A stretch of DNA of 64,000 bases from Cerasicoccus sp. TK19100 (GTDB lineage: Bacteria; Verrucomicrobiota; Verrucomicrobiia; Opitutales; Cerasicoccaceae), in NCBI RefSeq assembly GCF_027257155.1, contig NZ_JAPWDU010000002.1, forward strand, positions 248,001 to 312,000, written 5' to 3'. The translations under genes and the position numbers were made by a program. The stretch's first letter is position 1, and each line of letters opens with the position of its first letter. Below, one piece after another: positions 1 to 6,949 of the stretch. The notes under the pieces are model-generated. The model did no database searches. It was given only the letters and a program-made list of their open reading frames with translations, and was not told the DNA's origin.

Positions 1-883
1 TAAGACCGTCGGCAATCATGATGACACCATTTTGAAATTCCGGGTCTTTCATTTGTTCGATCAGCTCTCCGATACCATCGGTCAGGTTGTCGATGAATCC
101 TGTATCGCCCAGGCTTAGCTTTAGCTCGAACCATTCATTATTCAGGCGATTAAGTTGGCCTTGCAGTTTGCCTGCGCGCTCCGCAACCAACGGATCGAAA
201 GTCTCATGCAGTGCCCTGGCCAAGCGGGGTAAAAACTCTTCTGCGCCGAGCTTGCCGGTCTCCAAGAGCTTGCTCAACTGTTCGGTCGTAAGGTCCATCG
301 CCTCAGCAGCCAAATTGAAGGCACCCCACAAGCGTTCGCCGAGCTGCTGCTTTAGCTCTTCAGCGGAAACGGTATTTTTGGAGATTATCTGCTCAACGGC
401 AGTTAGAGCGCCTTCCGTGCGATCTGCGCTCAAGGAAAGGGCAGTCGACGCCGCCAGGAGCCCGTCGAATAAATACTCTGTCTCTTGCTGCGTAAGGTTA
501 CTCTTGGCCGCGCCTGCCTGAATGCGACCATAGCCCGCTGCAACGGTTTGCAGGGATTGGCCATAATGATCGGCCTTGGCGCGCATTTTCTCCATCTCGG
601 CTTGAGCGCGGGGGCCAAAAACGTAGTCAAATGGAGCTTCGAGCGCATCCATCTCCAGCTTAGCGTCAACTAGAGCGCGAGTCATGTTTCCAATCAAGTG
701 CGGCATGCGGCTGATCTGCTGAACCGCGAAATTACCCAGGCCAACAGCGAAACCATCACGTAGCGAACGGCCAAGACTGTCGGCCTTCTTGCGCCCTTCA
801 TCCAGGGCGCGTAGGGTCTCATCCATGCCTTCCAGGCGTTTCTTTACTTGGATCAGTATCTCGTATTTATCTTTAGCGGTCAT
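1..883 (-). CDS. phage tail tape-measure protein, N-terminal part (runs off the left edge)
   Basis: The reading frame opens with ATG at 883 and stays open to base 1, giving the first 294 residues. A short charged N-terminus with a coiled stretch is followed by a region typical of the phage tape-measure N-terminal family: a glutamine-rich AEELKQQLGERL segment, then LSKLLETGKLGAEEFLP. In known phages this protein sets tail length and is packed inside the tail tube. The start overlaps the stop of the upstream gene in an ATGA, so the two are translationally coupled. No tail, capsid or packaging gene lies to the right, which is unusual for a tape-measure gene. The rest of the gene and any tail module would lie outside the window. 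Confidence 0.82.
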   Translation of the reverse strand, partial: MTAKDKYEILIQVKKRLEGMDETLRALDEGRKKADSLGRSLRDGFAVGLGNFAVQQISRMPHLIGNMTRALVDAKLEMDALEAPFDYVFGPRAQAEMEKMRAKADHYGQSLQTVAAGYGRIQAGAAKSNLTQQETEYLFDGLLAASTALSLSADRTEGALTAVEQIISKNTVSAEELKQQLGERLWGAFNLAAEAMDLTTEQLSKLLETGKLGAEEFLPRLARALHETFDPLVAERAGKLQGQLNRLNNEWFELKLSLGDTGFIDNLTDGIGELIEQMKDPEFQNGVIMIADGL

Positions 884-1221
884 TCATCGTTGATGGTGGA
901 GTAGTTGACCGGGGTTGAAATGGTTTGCTGCCGCGCATCGGCGACGAGTGCCTGAACATCAGCATCCTCAGCCAGGCGCGGGTTTTCCCTGGCGGCGGCC
1001 TGCACGGCGTCCGGATAGGCCAGGCCGTGTAGTGATTGCTTTTCCATGGCCAAGCGCGAAAATATCTCTGCATCCGTCGCAAAGCGCAGCGGTTCGACTA
1101 CCAAGCGCTCAAATGCCTCATAGTAATCCTTGGCAGGCGCATCCACTGGCAGATTCAGCATGCGGAACAACCAGGCGGGTGGAGGATATGCAGGCGTGCG
1201 CCAGTCGAGTTTAGTTGTCAT
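880..1221 (-). CDS. small protein directly upstream of the tape measure, possible tail chaperone
   Basis: 113 residues, soluble and mildly acidic, with no family I recognise. It overlaps the tape-measure start by 4 bp (ATGA) and the preceding gene by 11 bp, so it belongs to the same operon. In many tailed phages the gene just before the tape measure encodes a tail assembly chaperone; that role is inferred from position only, and no frameshift product is evident. Confidence 0.6.
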   Translation of the reverse strand: MTTKLDWRTPAYPPPAWLFRMLNLPVDAPAKDYYEAFERLVVEPLRFATDAEIFSRLAMEKQSLHGLAYPDAVQAAARENPRLAEDADVQALVADARQQTISTPVNYSTINDE

Positions 1222-1408
1222 GGCAAAATGCTACGAGGTTATCGAAAATGGGTTCCTCCGGCAGGATCAAGGCCCGGTCACAAGGGCCGAGCTTGCCGTA
1301 TTCGTCGCAAAAGTCCTTAAGTGAACACTGCGAGCAAGAGATCGGATAAATCACATTGCCGTATTTTACGTAAGTCGGCTGAGGGATCGCTGTCTGGGTG
1401 TTGGTCAT
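1211..1408 (-). CDS. small cysteine-rich protein in the tape-measure operon
   Basis: 65 residues when started at the ATG at 1408, which overlaps the upstream stop as ATGA; a longer frame with a start further upstream exists but would overlap the regulator gene heavily. Four cysteines are spread as CSQCSLKDFC plus a further GPCD, which could hold a metal. The pattern loosely recalls small zinc-finger phage proteins, but I cannot assign a family. Confidence 0.6.
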   Translation of the reverse strand: MTNTQTAIPQPTYVKYGNVIYPISCSQCSLKDFCDEYGKLGPCDRALILPEEPIFDNLVAFCHDN

Positions 1409-1632
1409 GACTTGGGAGTTCCGTCTGGGTTTACATCGAGCGGGATATTTTCCCAAAATTGAGCACCAAGCGCATTTTGAACACGGCGCCGGGCGATGGG
1501 GGATTTGTTGGCTCCACAAATAACACGATTCATCGTCTGCGGAGCCATCAGGCACAACTGAGCCAACTCTGCGTTGGTTTCTATGCCTTGGCTTAGCATA
1601 GCTAAACGTATTGCTTTGGATTCAATGCCCAT
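1405..1632 (-). CDS. Cro-like helix-turn-helix regulator
   Basis: 75 residues. The segment TNAELAQLCLMAPQTMNRVI reads as a helix-turn-helix: one helix, a tight turn and a recognition helix. It is the first gene of a four-gene overlapping minus-strand operon ending in the tape measure, and it faces a CI-like gene across about 95 bp. This is the layout of a phage Cro/CI switch. The DNA it would bind probably includes the ATTCTAAA-type repeats just upstream of its start. Confidence 0.65.
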   Translation of the reverse strand: MGIESKAIRLAMLSQGIETNAELAQLCLMAPQTMNRVICGANKSPIARRRVQNALGAQFWENIPLDVNPDGTPKS

Positions 1633-1633
1633 A

Positions 1634-1669
1634 ATTCTAAAATTCTAAGATATGTATTAAATTTAGAAT
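1634..1669. promoter_or_regulatory. operator-like repeats between divergent regulators
   Basis: Two direct copies, ATTCTAAA at 1634-1641 and ATTCTAAG at 1642-1649, are followed by an inverted copy TTTAGAAT at 1662-1669. They sit in the AT-rich gap between the Cro-like and CI-like genes, next to the Cro-like start. Operator function is inferred. Confidence 0.5.
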
Positions 1670-1727
1670 TATATAATGTCAACACGTTTCCTTGCCTTAT
1701 TTGCCATACATCTAGTTGAATTGATGA

Positions 1728-2324
1728 ATGTCAGTCTCGGTAGAAAACAAGATCATCTCGGTGCGTTACCGAACCGTGCGTGAAATGCGCAAAATAAGCA
1801 GGACTGAGCTTGCTGGCTTACTAAAAATCCCAAGCCCTAGACTCCAATCTTATGAGGTCGGAAGGGCTCCATTGCCTGCGGAAATTGGTCTGCGAACCTG
1901 CCAAATTCTTGAAATAGATCAATTTTGGCTAGGCGGTGGTGGACGTCATTTTGGCGGATTCATTATCATGTCATTTGAAGGTATTGAACCTAAAGAGAAA
2001 GAGACATACTTAGAATTCTATCATCGGATTCTGAAACCGAGGGAAAAGGAGATACTACACAATCCAGAAAATTCCGCACATCAAGATGAGGCGATATGGA
2101 ACGTCGAGTGGCTTAATATTACTAAAAAAAATCTCAATAAGGCCATTGATACTTTGATAGCAATCGAAGAAGGAGGAGCGCTGGATAAGCTGGACTCTGT
2201 TACAACAGAAATCTTAAAGCAAACTAACGAAGTGAAGCGCCACCTCAGAAGTTCGATAGATCGACTATCGGTAGCTTCGCGGGTGGAGAAACGAATCAAG
2301 GAATTGCTTGATTCGAGGTCCTAA
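1728..2324 (+). CDS. CI-like HTH transcription regulator
   Basis: 198 residues. Residues about 15-60 form an HTH_3 (Cro/CI) domain with the typical MRKISRTELAGLLKI and PRLQSYEVGRAPLP segments. The rest is a charged helical region without the LexA/CI peptidase motif, so cleavage-based induction is not expected. It is transcribed away from the Cro-like gene and would be the partner repressor. Codon use is more AT-rich than in the core genes, in line with acquired DNA. Confidence 0.7.
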   Translation: MSVSVENKIISVRYRTVREMRKISRTELAGLLKIPSPRLQSYEVGRAPLPAEIGLRTCQILEIDQFWLGGGGRHFGGFIIMSFEGIEPKEKETYLEFYHRILKPREKEILHNPENSAHQDEAIWNVEWLNITKKNLNKAIDTLIAIEEGGALDKLDSVTTEILKQTNEVKRHLRSSIDRLSVASRVEKRIKELLDSRS

Positions 2325-2441
2325 GAGTTGAATTTACAGCTTAGCTATGGCCTTTCAGATGGCCCCGACGATTTCGAAGTGACCTTGAGCGTATGCGGCA
2401 AAAGTTGCACGAACTAGACCAGAGCGACAGCGAAGCAAGCT

Positions 2442-2462
2442 AGAGGTAACAATGTTACCTCT
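2442..2462. promoter_or_regulatory. perfect 10+1+10 palindrome (operator candidate 1)
   Basis: AGAGGTAACA and TGTTACCTCT flank a single A, a perfect 10-bp inverted repeat. The core GGTAACAATGTTACC has the same pattern as the palindrome 45 bp downstream. It lies in the gap between the CI-like gene and the small membrane protein (2325-2662), which holds no convincing gene. Confidence 0.55.
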
Positions 2463-2488
2463 TAGCTCTCTGGCTATCCTTTCTGCTT

Positions 2489-2505
2489 TGGTGACATTGT
2501 CACCA
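2489..2505. promoter_or_regulatory. perfect 8+1+8 palindrome (operator candidate 2)
   Basis: TGGTGACA and TGTCACCA flank a single T. Shared core with the preceding site: GGT(A/G)ACA(A/T)TGT(T/C)ACC. Two matching dyads 45 bp apart upstream of an operon suggest a dimeric regulator that binds both sites. The regulator is not identified. Confidence 0.55.
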
Positions 2506-2662
2506 TTTCGTGCGAAGGCTTTTCCTCTGTTAGTGCGTTGCAACAAAGCACCAACAGTAGAGCAACACTATGACATTCAGCTTGACTGTAATAAGTTATG
2601 CCTGCATTAATGGGCGATCTTAGTCTACTAAGCCAGTCGCCTCTAAATACAAAAGCCTCACA

Positions 2663-2881
2663 GTGATTCAACTAATCGGCCTAATCATCGCAGTTCTAGG
2701 CATTGTGATTTGCCTATACGTCATCATGCGGGCGGCAGCGCTCCCGGAAGAATCCGGCGCGATCGCCAAGGGATTTTCCGTAATCGTTGCCCTGGCGGCC
2801 ATCGCCGCGATTCCATTTATTGGTTTCTGCGGCTGGCTACTCATCGCCCAGGACTTCGCCGAGGCAACCAAGGCATTCTGA
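2663..2881 (+). CDS. small two-span membrane protein
   Basis: 72 residues starting with GTG at 2663. Two hydrophobic spans are clear: about residues 3-24 (LIGLIIAVLGIVICLYVIM) and 38-63 (VIVALAAIAAIPFIGFCGWL). The next gene starts two bases after its stop, so it probably shares an operon with the AlbA_2 genes. No family recognised. Confidence 0.6.
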   Translation: MIQLIGLIIAVLGIVICLYVIMRAAALPEESGAIAKGFSVIVALAAIAAIPFIGFCGWLLIAQDFAEATKAF

Positions 2882-2882
2882 G

Positions 2883-3812
2883 ATGGCGCACGCACTCACT
2901 GAGCAAGAGCTGCTGAAATTCAGCACGGGGGAACTCGATTCACTGGAGTTTAAAAGCTCTCGGATTTTCAGGGCAGATATGAAGCCCGGCGAAGTCAACC
3001 AGAGCCTGGAAACCGTCGCCAAGGCAGTCTCAGCAATGGCCAATAGCGGCGGAGGCCGCATCATTATTGGCGCCAGTGATGAAACCGAGCCCGGCCAAGT
3101 TGTGATCGATGGCGGCGTCCCTTGGGCTTTCAAGGGCGCTACGATCAAAGAGTGGCTAACCAACGTCATTCCGCCCTTGGTCGACCCCGAGCTGCACGGC
3201 CTGAATGTGTTCCCAGTGACGCCAGCGGAAGTCGGCAGCGAAATTGGCGAGGGCAGGGCGGTTATCGTAATCGAAATCCCCGACAGCGAAGACGCCCCAC
3301 ATCAAGCCCGCGACAACCGGTATTATATACGCGTTGGCGCCAAGTCCAAGCCCATCGGCAACCGCATCGTCATGGACATTGCCAACCGGCGTAAGCATCC
3401 ACGAATAAAAATGATGCTCCGAAGGACTACTGAGGCACTTGAAATTTGTTTACTCAATGACAGCAAAATTGCCGCAAGCGACATCGCTATCCAGCTCGTT
3501 TTCACATCCATGAAATCGAAGGGTCTATCTCATGGGCCTATGCCATTCTCAACCTTGACTTGGGCTCTGAATTCATGTCACACAGTTGAAATATTCAATG
3601 ATGCCAATAAAGATGTCTTAAATCAAAGGCCTCTCGACAACTATCGTCCGCTGCTGCCTAATCGCCAAATGCACAAAACAATCCCAGTGGAATGGGATGA
3701 AGATGTATCAAGCAGCTCAACCTGCGAGTGGGAAATTTCAGCAGATAGCGCAGCAACTAGAAGCGGAATAATTATGATGGGTGACATATCAAAGCTTGGC
3801 ACTTGGCTATGA
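2883..3812 (+). CDS. Schlafen AlbA_2 domain protein (first of a pair)
   Basis: 309 residues from the ATG at 2883; an upstream start would run into the membrane-protein gene. Residues about 15-175 match the AlbA_2 (Schlafen-type divergent AAA) pattern: SLEFKSS near the start, KAVSAMANSGGGRIIIGASD in the middle, then a strand rich in VIVIEIPDS before an H-x-x-R segment and YYIRVGAKSKP. The C-terminal 110 residues are unlike the usual helicase or HTH partners and look like a beta-rich domain. It overlaps the next gene by ATGA. AlbA_2 proteins are nucleic-acid-linked regulators or defence proteins; a specific role here is not known. Confidence 0.78.
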   Translation: MAHALTEQELLKFSTGELDSLEFKSSRIFRADMKPGEVNQSLETVAKAVSAMANSGGGRIIIGASDETEPGQVVIDGGVPWAFKGATIKEWLTNVIPPLVDPELHGLNVFPVTPAEVGSEIGEGRAVIVIEIPDSEDAPHQARDNRYYIRVGAKSKPIGNRIVMDIANRRKHPRIKMMLRRTTEALEICLLNDSKIAASDIAIQLVFTSMKSKGLSHGPMPFSTLTWALNSCHTVEIFNDANKDVLNQRPLDNYRPLLPNRQMHKTIPVEWDEDVSSSSTCEWEISADSAATRSGIIMMGDISKLGTWL

Positions 3813-4690
3813 TTTTTGAGGTGATGACAGAAGCCGACATCGACAATTTAACCGAAGGGGAAAGTAACTCCTTAGAGTTCAAGGGTTCACGATTGTTTGA
3901 GCGCTCAATTGATGACATTTGCAAGGCATTGGCCAAGGCCGTCTCAGCATTCGCCAACACAGGTGGCGGGCGACTGATACTTGGTGTCCATGATGGCAAC
4001 AAGACCGGCGACCGTTTCATTGACGGTGGCATCCCATTGGACTTCAAGCGCCCTAACACCTTCGAATGGCTCAATAATCAAATTTCCGCTCTGGTTGACC
4101 CGCCACTGCAGGATTTCAGCATCCAGGTAATCGAGCGCAAAGACGAAACCAGCAAAATTGAACCGGGCAGGGCGGTTATTGTCATCGACATCGGAGACAG
4201 CGAGCAGGCCCCGCATCAATCTACAAAGGATTTACTGTTCTATGGCCGACTCGGTGGTAAATCGCAGCCGCTCTCTCATCGCTTCATCATGGACATCGCC
4301 AACCGGCGAAAGCACCCGGTGATTGACGTCAGGATCGCGATAGATAAAGACGACAAACCGCCGACTTTGAGATATTTGGTTTCAAATGTAGGCAAAATCA
4401 TGGCGCACTACGTTATAGGCAGACTCGCAGTGCCTAATGAATTTCACTGCCTAGAGGACACAGCCAGGGATATGATGGTCGAAAGTGGGCAAGTTCGTAA
4501 GGGGATATATTTTGAATTTAAGAACATTGCACCAGGTCGCAGCAAGGTCGGCTTCGTTAAGGTAGTTATACCATTTAAACTGCCCGAAAATAGACTAAAT
4601 GAACTTTGCTTTTACTGGGATGTAAGTGCTGATGATGCCCCCTTGTTGAAGAAAAAGAGTCTCTTCGGTGATTTGGAATTGGTAACCTAA
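3809..4690 (+). CDS. Schlafen AlbA_2 domain protein (second of a pair)
   Basis: 293 residues from the ATG at 3809, which forms an ATGA overlap with the first gene; a TTG at 3803 and an ATG at 3824 are alternatives. The N-terminal half repeats the AlbA_2 pattern of its neighbour: NSLEFKGSRL, KAVSAFANTGGGRLILGVHD, AVIVIDIGDSEQAPHQS and FYGRLGGKSQP, then the shared MDIANRRKHP at the domain end. The C-terminal part differs from the neighbour. The pair arose by duplication and divergence and may act as a heteromer; this is inference. Confidence 0.78.
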   Translation: MIFEVMTEADIDNLTEGESNSLEFKGSRLFERSIDDICKALAKAVSAFANTGGGRLILGVHDGNKTGDRFIDGGIPLDFKRPNTFEWLNNQISALVDPPLQDFSIQVIERKDETSKIEPGRAVIVIDIGDSEQAPHQSTKDLLFYGRLGGKSQPLSHRFIMDIANRRKHPVIDVRIAIDKDDKPPTLRYLVSNVGKIMAHYVIGRLAVPNEFHCLEDTARDMMVESGQVRKGIYFEFKNIAPGRSKVGFVKVVIPFKLPENRLNELCFYWDVSADDAPLLKKKSLFGDLELVT

Positions 4691-5085
4691 TGATGCTCGC
4701 TCTGGTCGACCTTTTGAATGATCGCCCTTTTGGCTAGTTCTTCAAGAACAGGGATGGAGCATTCAAATTTGCCCAGTGATTCAATAATGCCATACCAAAT
4801 TATGTCATCACGGATAAGAGCCAATAGCTCATGTCCACGCCAGGTTAGGTCGAATACGTTTTTACTAACCGGCTTTTCTGTAAAGTGGGCATATTGGTTG
4901 AGGTTCTTTTCCATTGCTACCTCATCGACCAACAAATAACCCTCCTGCCACATAATATATACATGCCTATTTAATTCGTTAGCCCCGTGTTTCGCAAACA
5001 ATTCATCAGGTAGAAAAGGATAAGTGGCTTTTCCTTCGCCTAAAACCAATAGAATGTCACGAACGGTATTCCAATCACGCCTCAT
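4687..5085 (-). CDS. DUF2513 family protein
   Basis: 132 residues. It opens MRRDWNTVRDILLVL and closes with LTWRGHELLALIRDD and IPVLEELAKR, the pattern of the DUF2513 family: a predicted winged-helix-like small protein of unknown function common in phages and accessory islands. It ends 4 bp inside the convergent AlbA_2 gene. Function unknown. Confidence 0.7.
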   Translation of the reverse strand: MRRDWNTVRDILLVLGEGKATYPFLPDELFAKHGANELNRHVYIMWQEGYLLVDEVAMEKNLNQYAHFTEKPVSKNVFDLTWRGHELLALIRDDIIWYGIIESLGKFECSIPVLEELAKRAIIQKVDQSEHH

Positions 5086-5097
5086 AATTCTCTAATG

Positions 5098-6000
5098 CTA
5101 TAGCCTATCAATCAAAGGCCAGTACATAATCATTTTTGGCGATAGCAGTGCATCGCTTACGGTGGGCTCGCCTGTCAATCTAATCGCTGCGCCAAGGCCA
5201 CATACTTTTAGTGCCTGCTCTGAATGGCTTTCAGTCCCCAATTCAGCTAAGAGGTCTCGATAAAATTGCTCATCGTTTGAGCCTAATCCAACGGCCTCAA
5301 TATCTACCTTGAACTGTAACAGTAAGCGGTCTTGCTGACTTCGGTTTGCCGCAAGGTATTCAAGCACAGTAATATACCGAAAATCATCCAATGAATGCTT
5401 CGACGCCTTAAGCTTTGGAGGCAACGTCTCAGGTGGAGCTTCATGGACGTCTTGCTGCTTGCTTGGAACATTAGCTGCGACCAACGTTCTTTGCGGTTCC
5501 TCGGCGCTCTTGGAGAGCAGTAATGCCACAAGCAGGCCGACTGCAATAAAAACAAACAAGAGCATTAATCGTTTGGTAGCTTCGTTTCCTGTGGGTTCTG
5601 TCACCTGACTAAGCGACTTGCCAGGCAACTGGCTATCAGTGCTGCAAATGTCCTGAGACAACTGAGCAAACCGAGGGTGGGAGGGGTCCTTTGGCGTTTG
5701 CCAATCTTTAGGATATACTAACTCGCCATATTCAATCAAATGGCTCATTTTGCCATAACTATAGAAGAACTCATCATCTTCTTCCCAAAACAGAGCATCG
5801 GACCTCAATTTCCCTTGAGAGAACCATAAAGAAGCACGTTCCCAGGTCTCTGGACAAAGATACTCGCCGGTCTCTGGATTGGCCATAAAAACGCAGCGAA
5901 TGCCTTTATTCTCAGCAATATACTCTAGATTTTTTTGAATCGTTGGAGGGGCACTAGTTCTTAACTCCAAGATCGCCTTCAGAATGCCATCGCCACGCAT
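5098..6000 (-). CDS. single-pass membrane protein with GYF_2-like N-terminal domain
   Basis: 300 residues from the ATG at 6000 (a TTG start 12 codons upstream is possible). Residues about 36-90 recall a GYF_2-type module: VFMANPETGEYLCPETWE, a conserved tryptophan and aromatic run, and SYGKMSHLI. One membrane span lies at about 145-163 (RLMLLFVFIAVGLLVALLLS), followed by a charged linker and a helical C-terminal domain. The function and the domain match are uncertain. It lies 12 bp upstream of the DUF2513 gene on the same strand, likely one transcript. Confidence 0.55.
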   Translation of the reverse strand: MRGDGILKAILELRTSAPPTIQKNLEYIAENKGIRCVFMANPETGEYLCPETWERASLWFSQGKLRSDALFWEEDDEFFYSYGKMSHLIEYGELVYPKDWQTPKDPSHPRFAQLSQDICSTDSQLPGKSLSQVTEPTGNEATKRLMLLFVFIAVGLLVALLLSKSAEEPQRTLVAANVPSKQQDVHEAPPETLPPKLKASKHSLDDFRYITVLEYLAANRSQQDRLLLQFKVDIEAVGLGSNDEQFYRDLLAELGTESHSEQALKVCGLGAAIRLTGEPTVSDALLSPKMIMYWPLIDRL

Positions 6001-6141
6001 TTGTCTATTATTCTGAGGTGGGTGCCAAGATAGCAAGGTTTCAAAGCCTATGAAATCGCGATGCAGTGAGATTGCATGCCTGTTGAATTCACTTAAGCAG
6101 TTCAGGTTTTTGTGACATGAGACAAGCTCTGGTGTTCATCG

Positions 6142-6259
6142 AATACTTTTTGGAATATACCAATTGCATGTCTTTGAGCATGCCGAGATACCGCAACCAT
6201 GGGCGAGTGAGGGCGAGCCCGTGAAATCGACACCAAATATAGGAAATCCAAAAAGTATT
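6142..6259. repeat. 13-bp inverted repeat pair in a 490-bp gene-free gap
   Basis: AATACTTTTTGGA at 6142-6154 and TCCAAAAAGTATT at 6247-6259 are exact inverted copies about 92 bp apart. The gap from 6001 to 6526 contains no convincing gene; apart from this pair and the att site it is AT-rich and featureless. The pair could be the ends of a small non-autonomous element or a regulatory structure. Confidence 0.45.
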
Positions 6260-6391
6260 ATTGAGCCCAAAAACTTTTAATTTCGGCTATCGATTCGGTT
6301 TTTTTCTAAGTTGTTGCTTTGGGGTAGTTTAGCTTATTTCGACCTTTTTTAGGCTTTTTCAGGGAACCAAAAACTATTAGGGGAATCCTCA

Positions 6392-6443
6392 GAAAGGGCA
6401 AACCCTCAAAAAAATTAGCCCAATAAATTAGACATAATATATA
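6392..6443. repeat. 52-bp direct repeat, left copy (extends into the dif-like site)
   Basis: Starts GAAAGGGCAAACCCTC and ends in the XerD-type arm and centre of the left att site. It matches 13329-13380 at 47 of 52 positions by eye. About 35 bp of the match lie outside the 28-bp recombination site. Confidence 0.85.
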
Positions 6444-6454
6444 GCGTGTTTACC
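6427..6454 (+). other. dif-like XerC/XerD site, left end of prophage A (hybrid site)
   Basis: The XerD-type arm ATTAGACATAA (6427-6437) is identical to the arm at the phage junction. The centre is TATATA. The XerC-type arm GCGTGTTTACC (6444-6454) departs from dif and would be the phage-derived half. This is the hybrid expected after XerCD-mediated integration of a filamentous phage. Confidence 0.75.
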
Positions 6455-6526
6455 TGCGCTCAAGTGGGGTGTTTGCCTCCGTGTCAAACTATAAAGAGAT
6501 AGGGGCCTTTCAAGGATTAGCATTGC

Positions 6527-6784
6527 TTATCCTATGCAATAAGGAAGAGGCCGAGATTCCTCACGCTGTTTTCCGATCCAGACTAAAACCTTACCTGATT
6601 CAGCTCGATTTGCAAGGTATCGAGCGATCCGAAGGGCCTGTGGCTTGTATCTCGTTTCGTAGAACTCTCTAACATTTGGGTCGGTGCAGGATATCTTGAT
6701 GACCTCACCATTGCGAACACGCCTCTTGACCAAGCAAAAGACGAGAGGCTTTCTAACGAATTCAAACTCCATTTGATACGGCAT
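6527..6784 (-). CDS. conserved last gene of prophage A, unknown function
   Basis: 85 residues from the ATG at 6784. The second half, KPQALRIARYLANRAE then GKVLVWIG, aligns with the last gene of prophage B (20932-21180), which has KPKAVSLSRSLAST and GAVLVWIG. An upstream RR-x-x-R-x-GE-x-x-K segment also aligns. The rest of the sequence is basic and soluble. Such conservation between two otherwise divergent phages argues for a real, needed protein. I do not recognise a family. Confidence 0.65.
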   Translation of the reverse strand: MPYQMEFEFVRKPLVFCLVKRRVRNGEVIKISCTDPNVREFYETRYKPQALRIARYLANRAESGKVLVWIGKQREESRPLPYCIG

Positions 6785-6840
6785 GATCAGCAATCTCTAG
6801 GGCATTGAGCACTAGGCAATATACTGTAGCACTCAAAATT

Positions 6841-6894
6841 GAGGGGCGTTTTCCGTTACCGTGGTTGGCTCATAGAGCCAAGGGCGTTGCCCTC
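6841..6894. other. hairpin group downstream of zot in prophage A
   Basis: TTGGCTC-ATA-GAGCCAA (6865-6881) and GGGC-GTT-GCCC (6882-6892) lie inside an outer GAGGG/CCCTC pair (6841-6845 with 6890-6894). On single-stranded phage DNA this folds into a branched structure, as seen at filamentous-phage origins or packaging signals. The role is inferred. Confidence 0.45.
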
Positions 6895-6949
6895 TCGCCT
6901 AGACGGCCTCGCCCACTACACGCATTTGTTGGCAAGGGAAGATGAGGCA

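Noticed and set aside
6469-6672. Plus-strand gene at the left end of prophage A
   Set aside because: It overlaps the minus-strand gene that has a clear homologue in prophage B.
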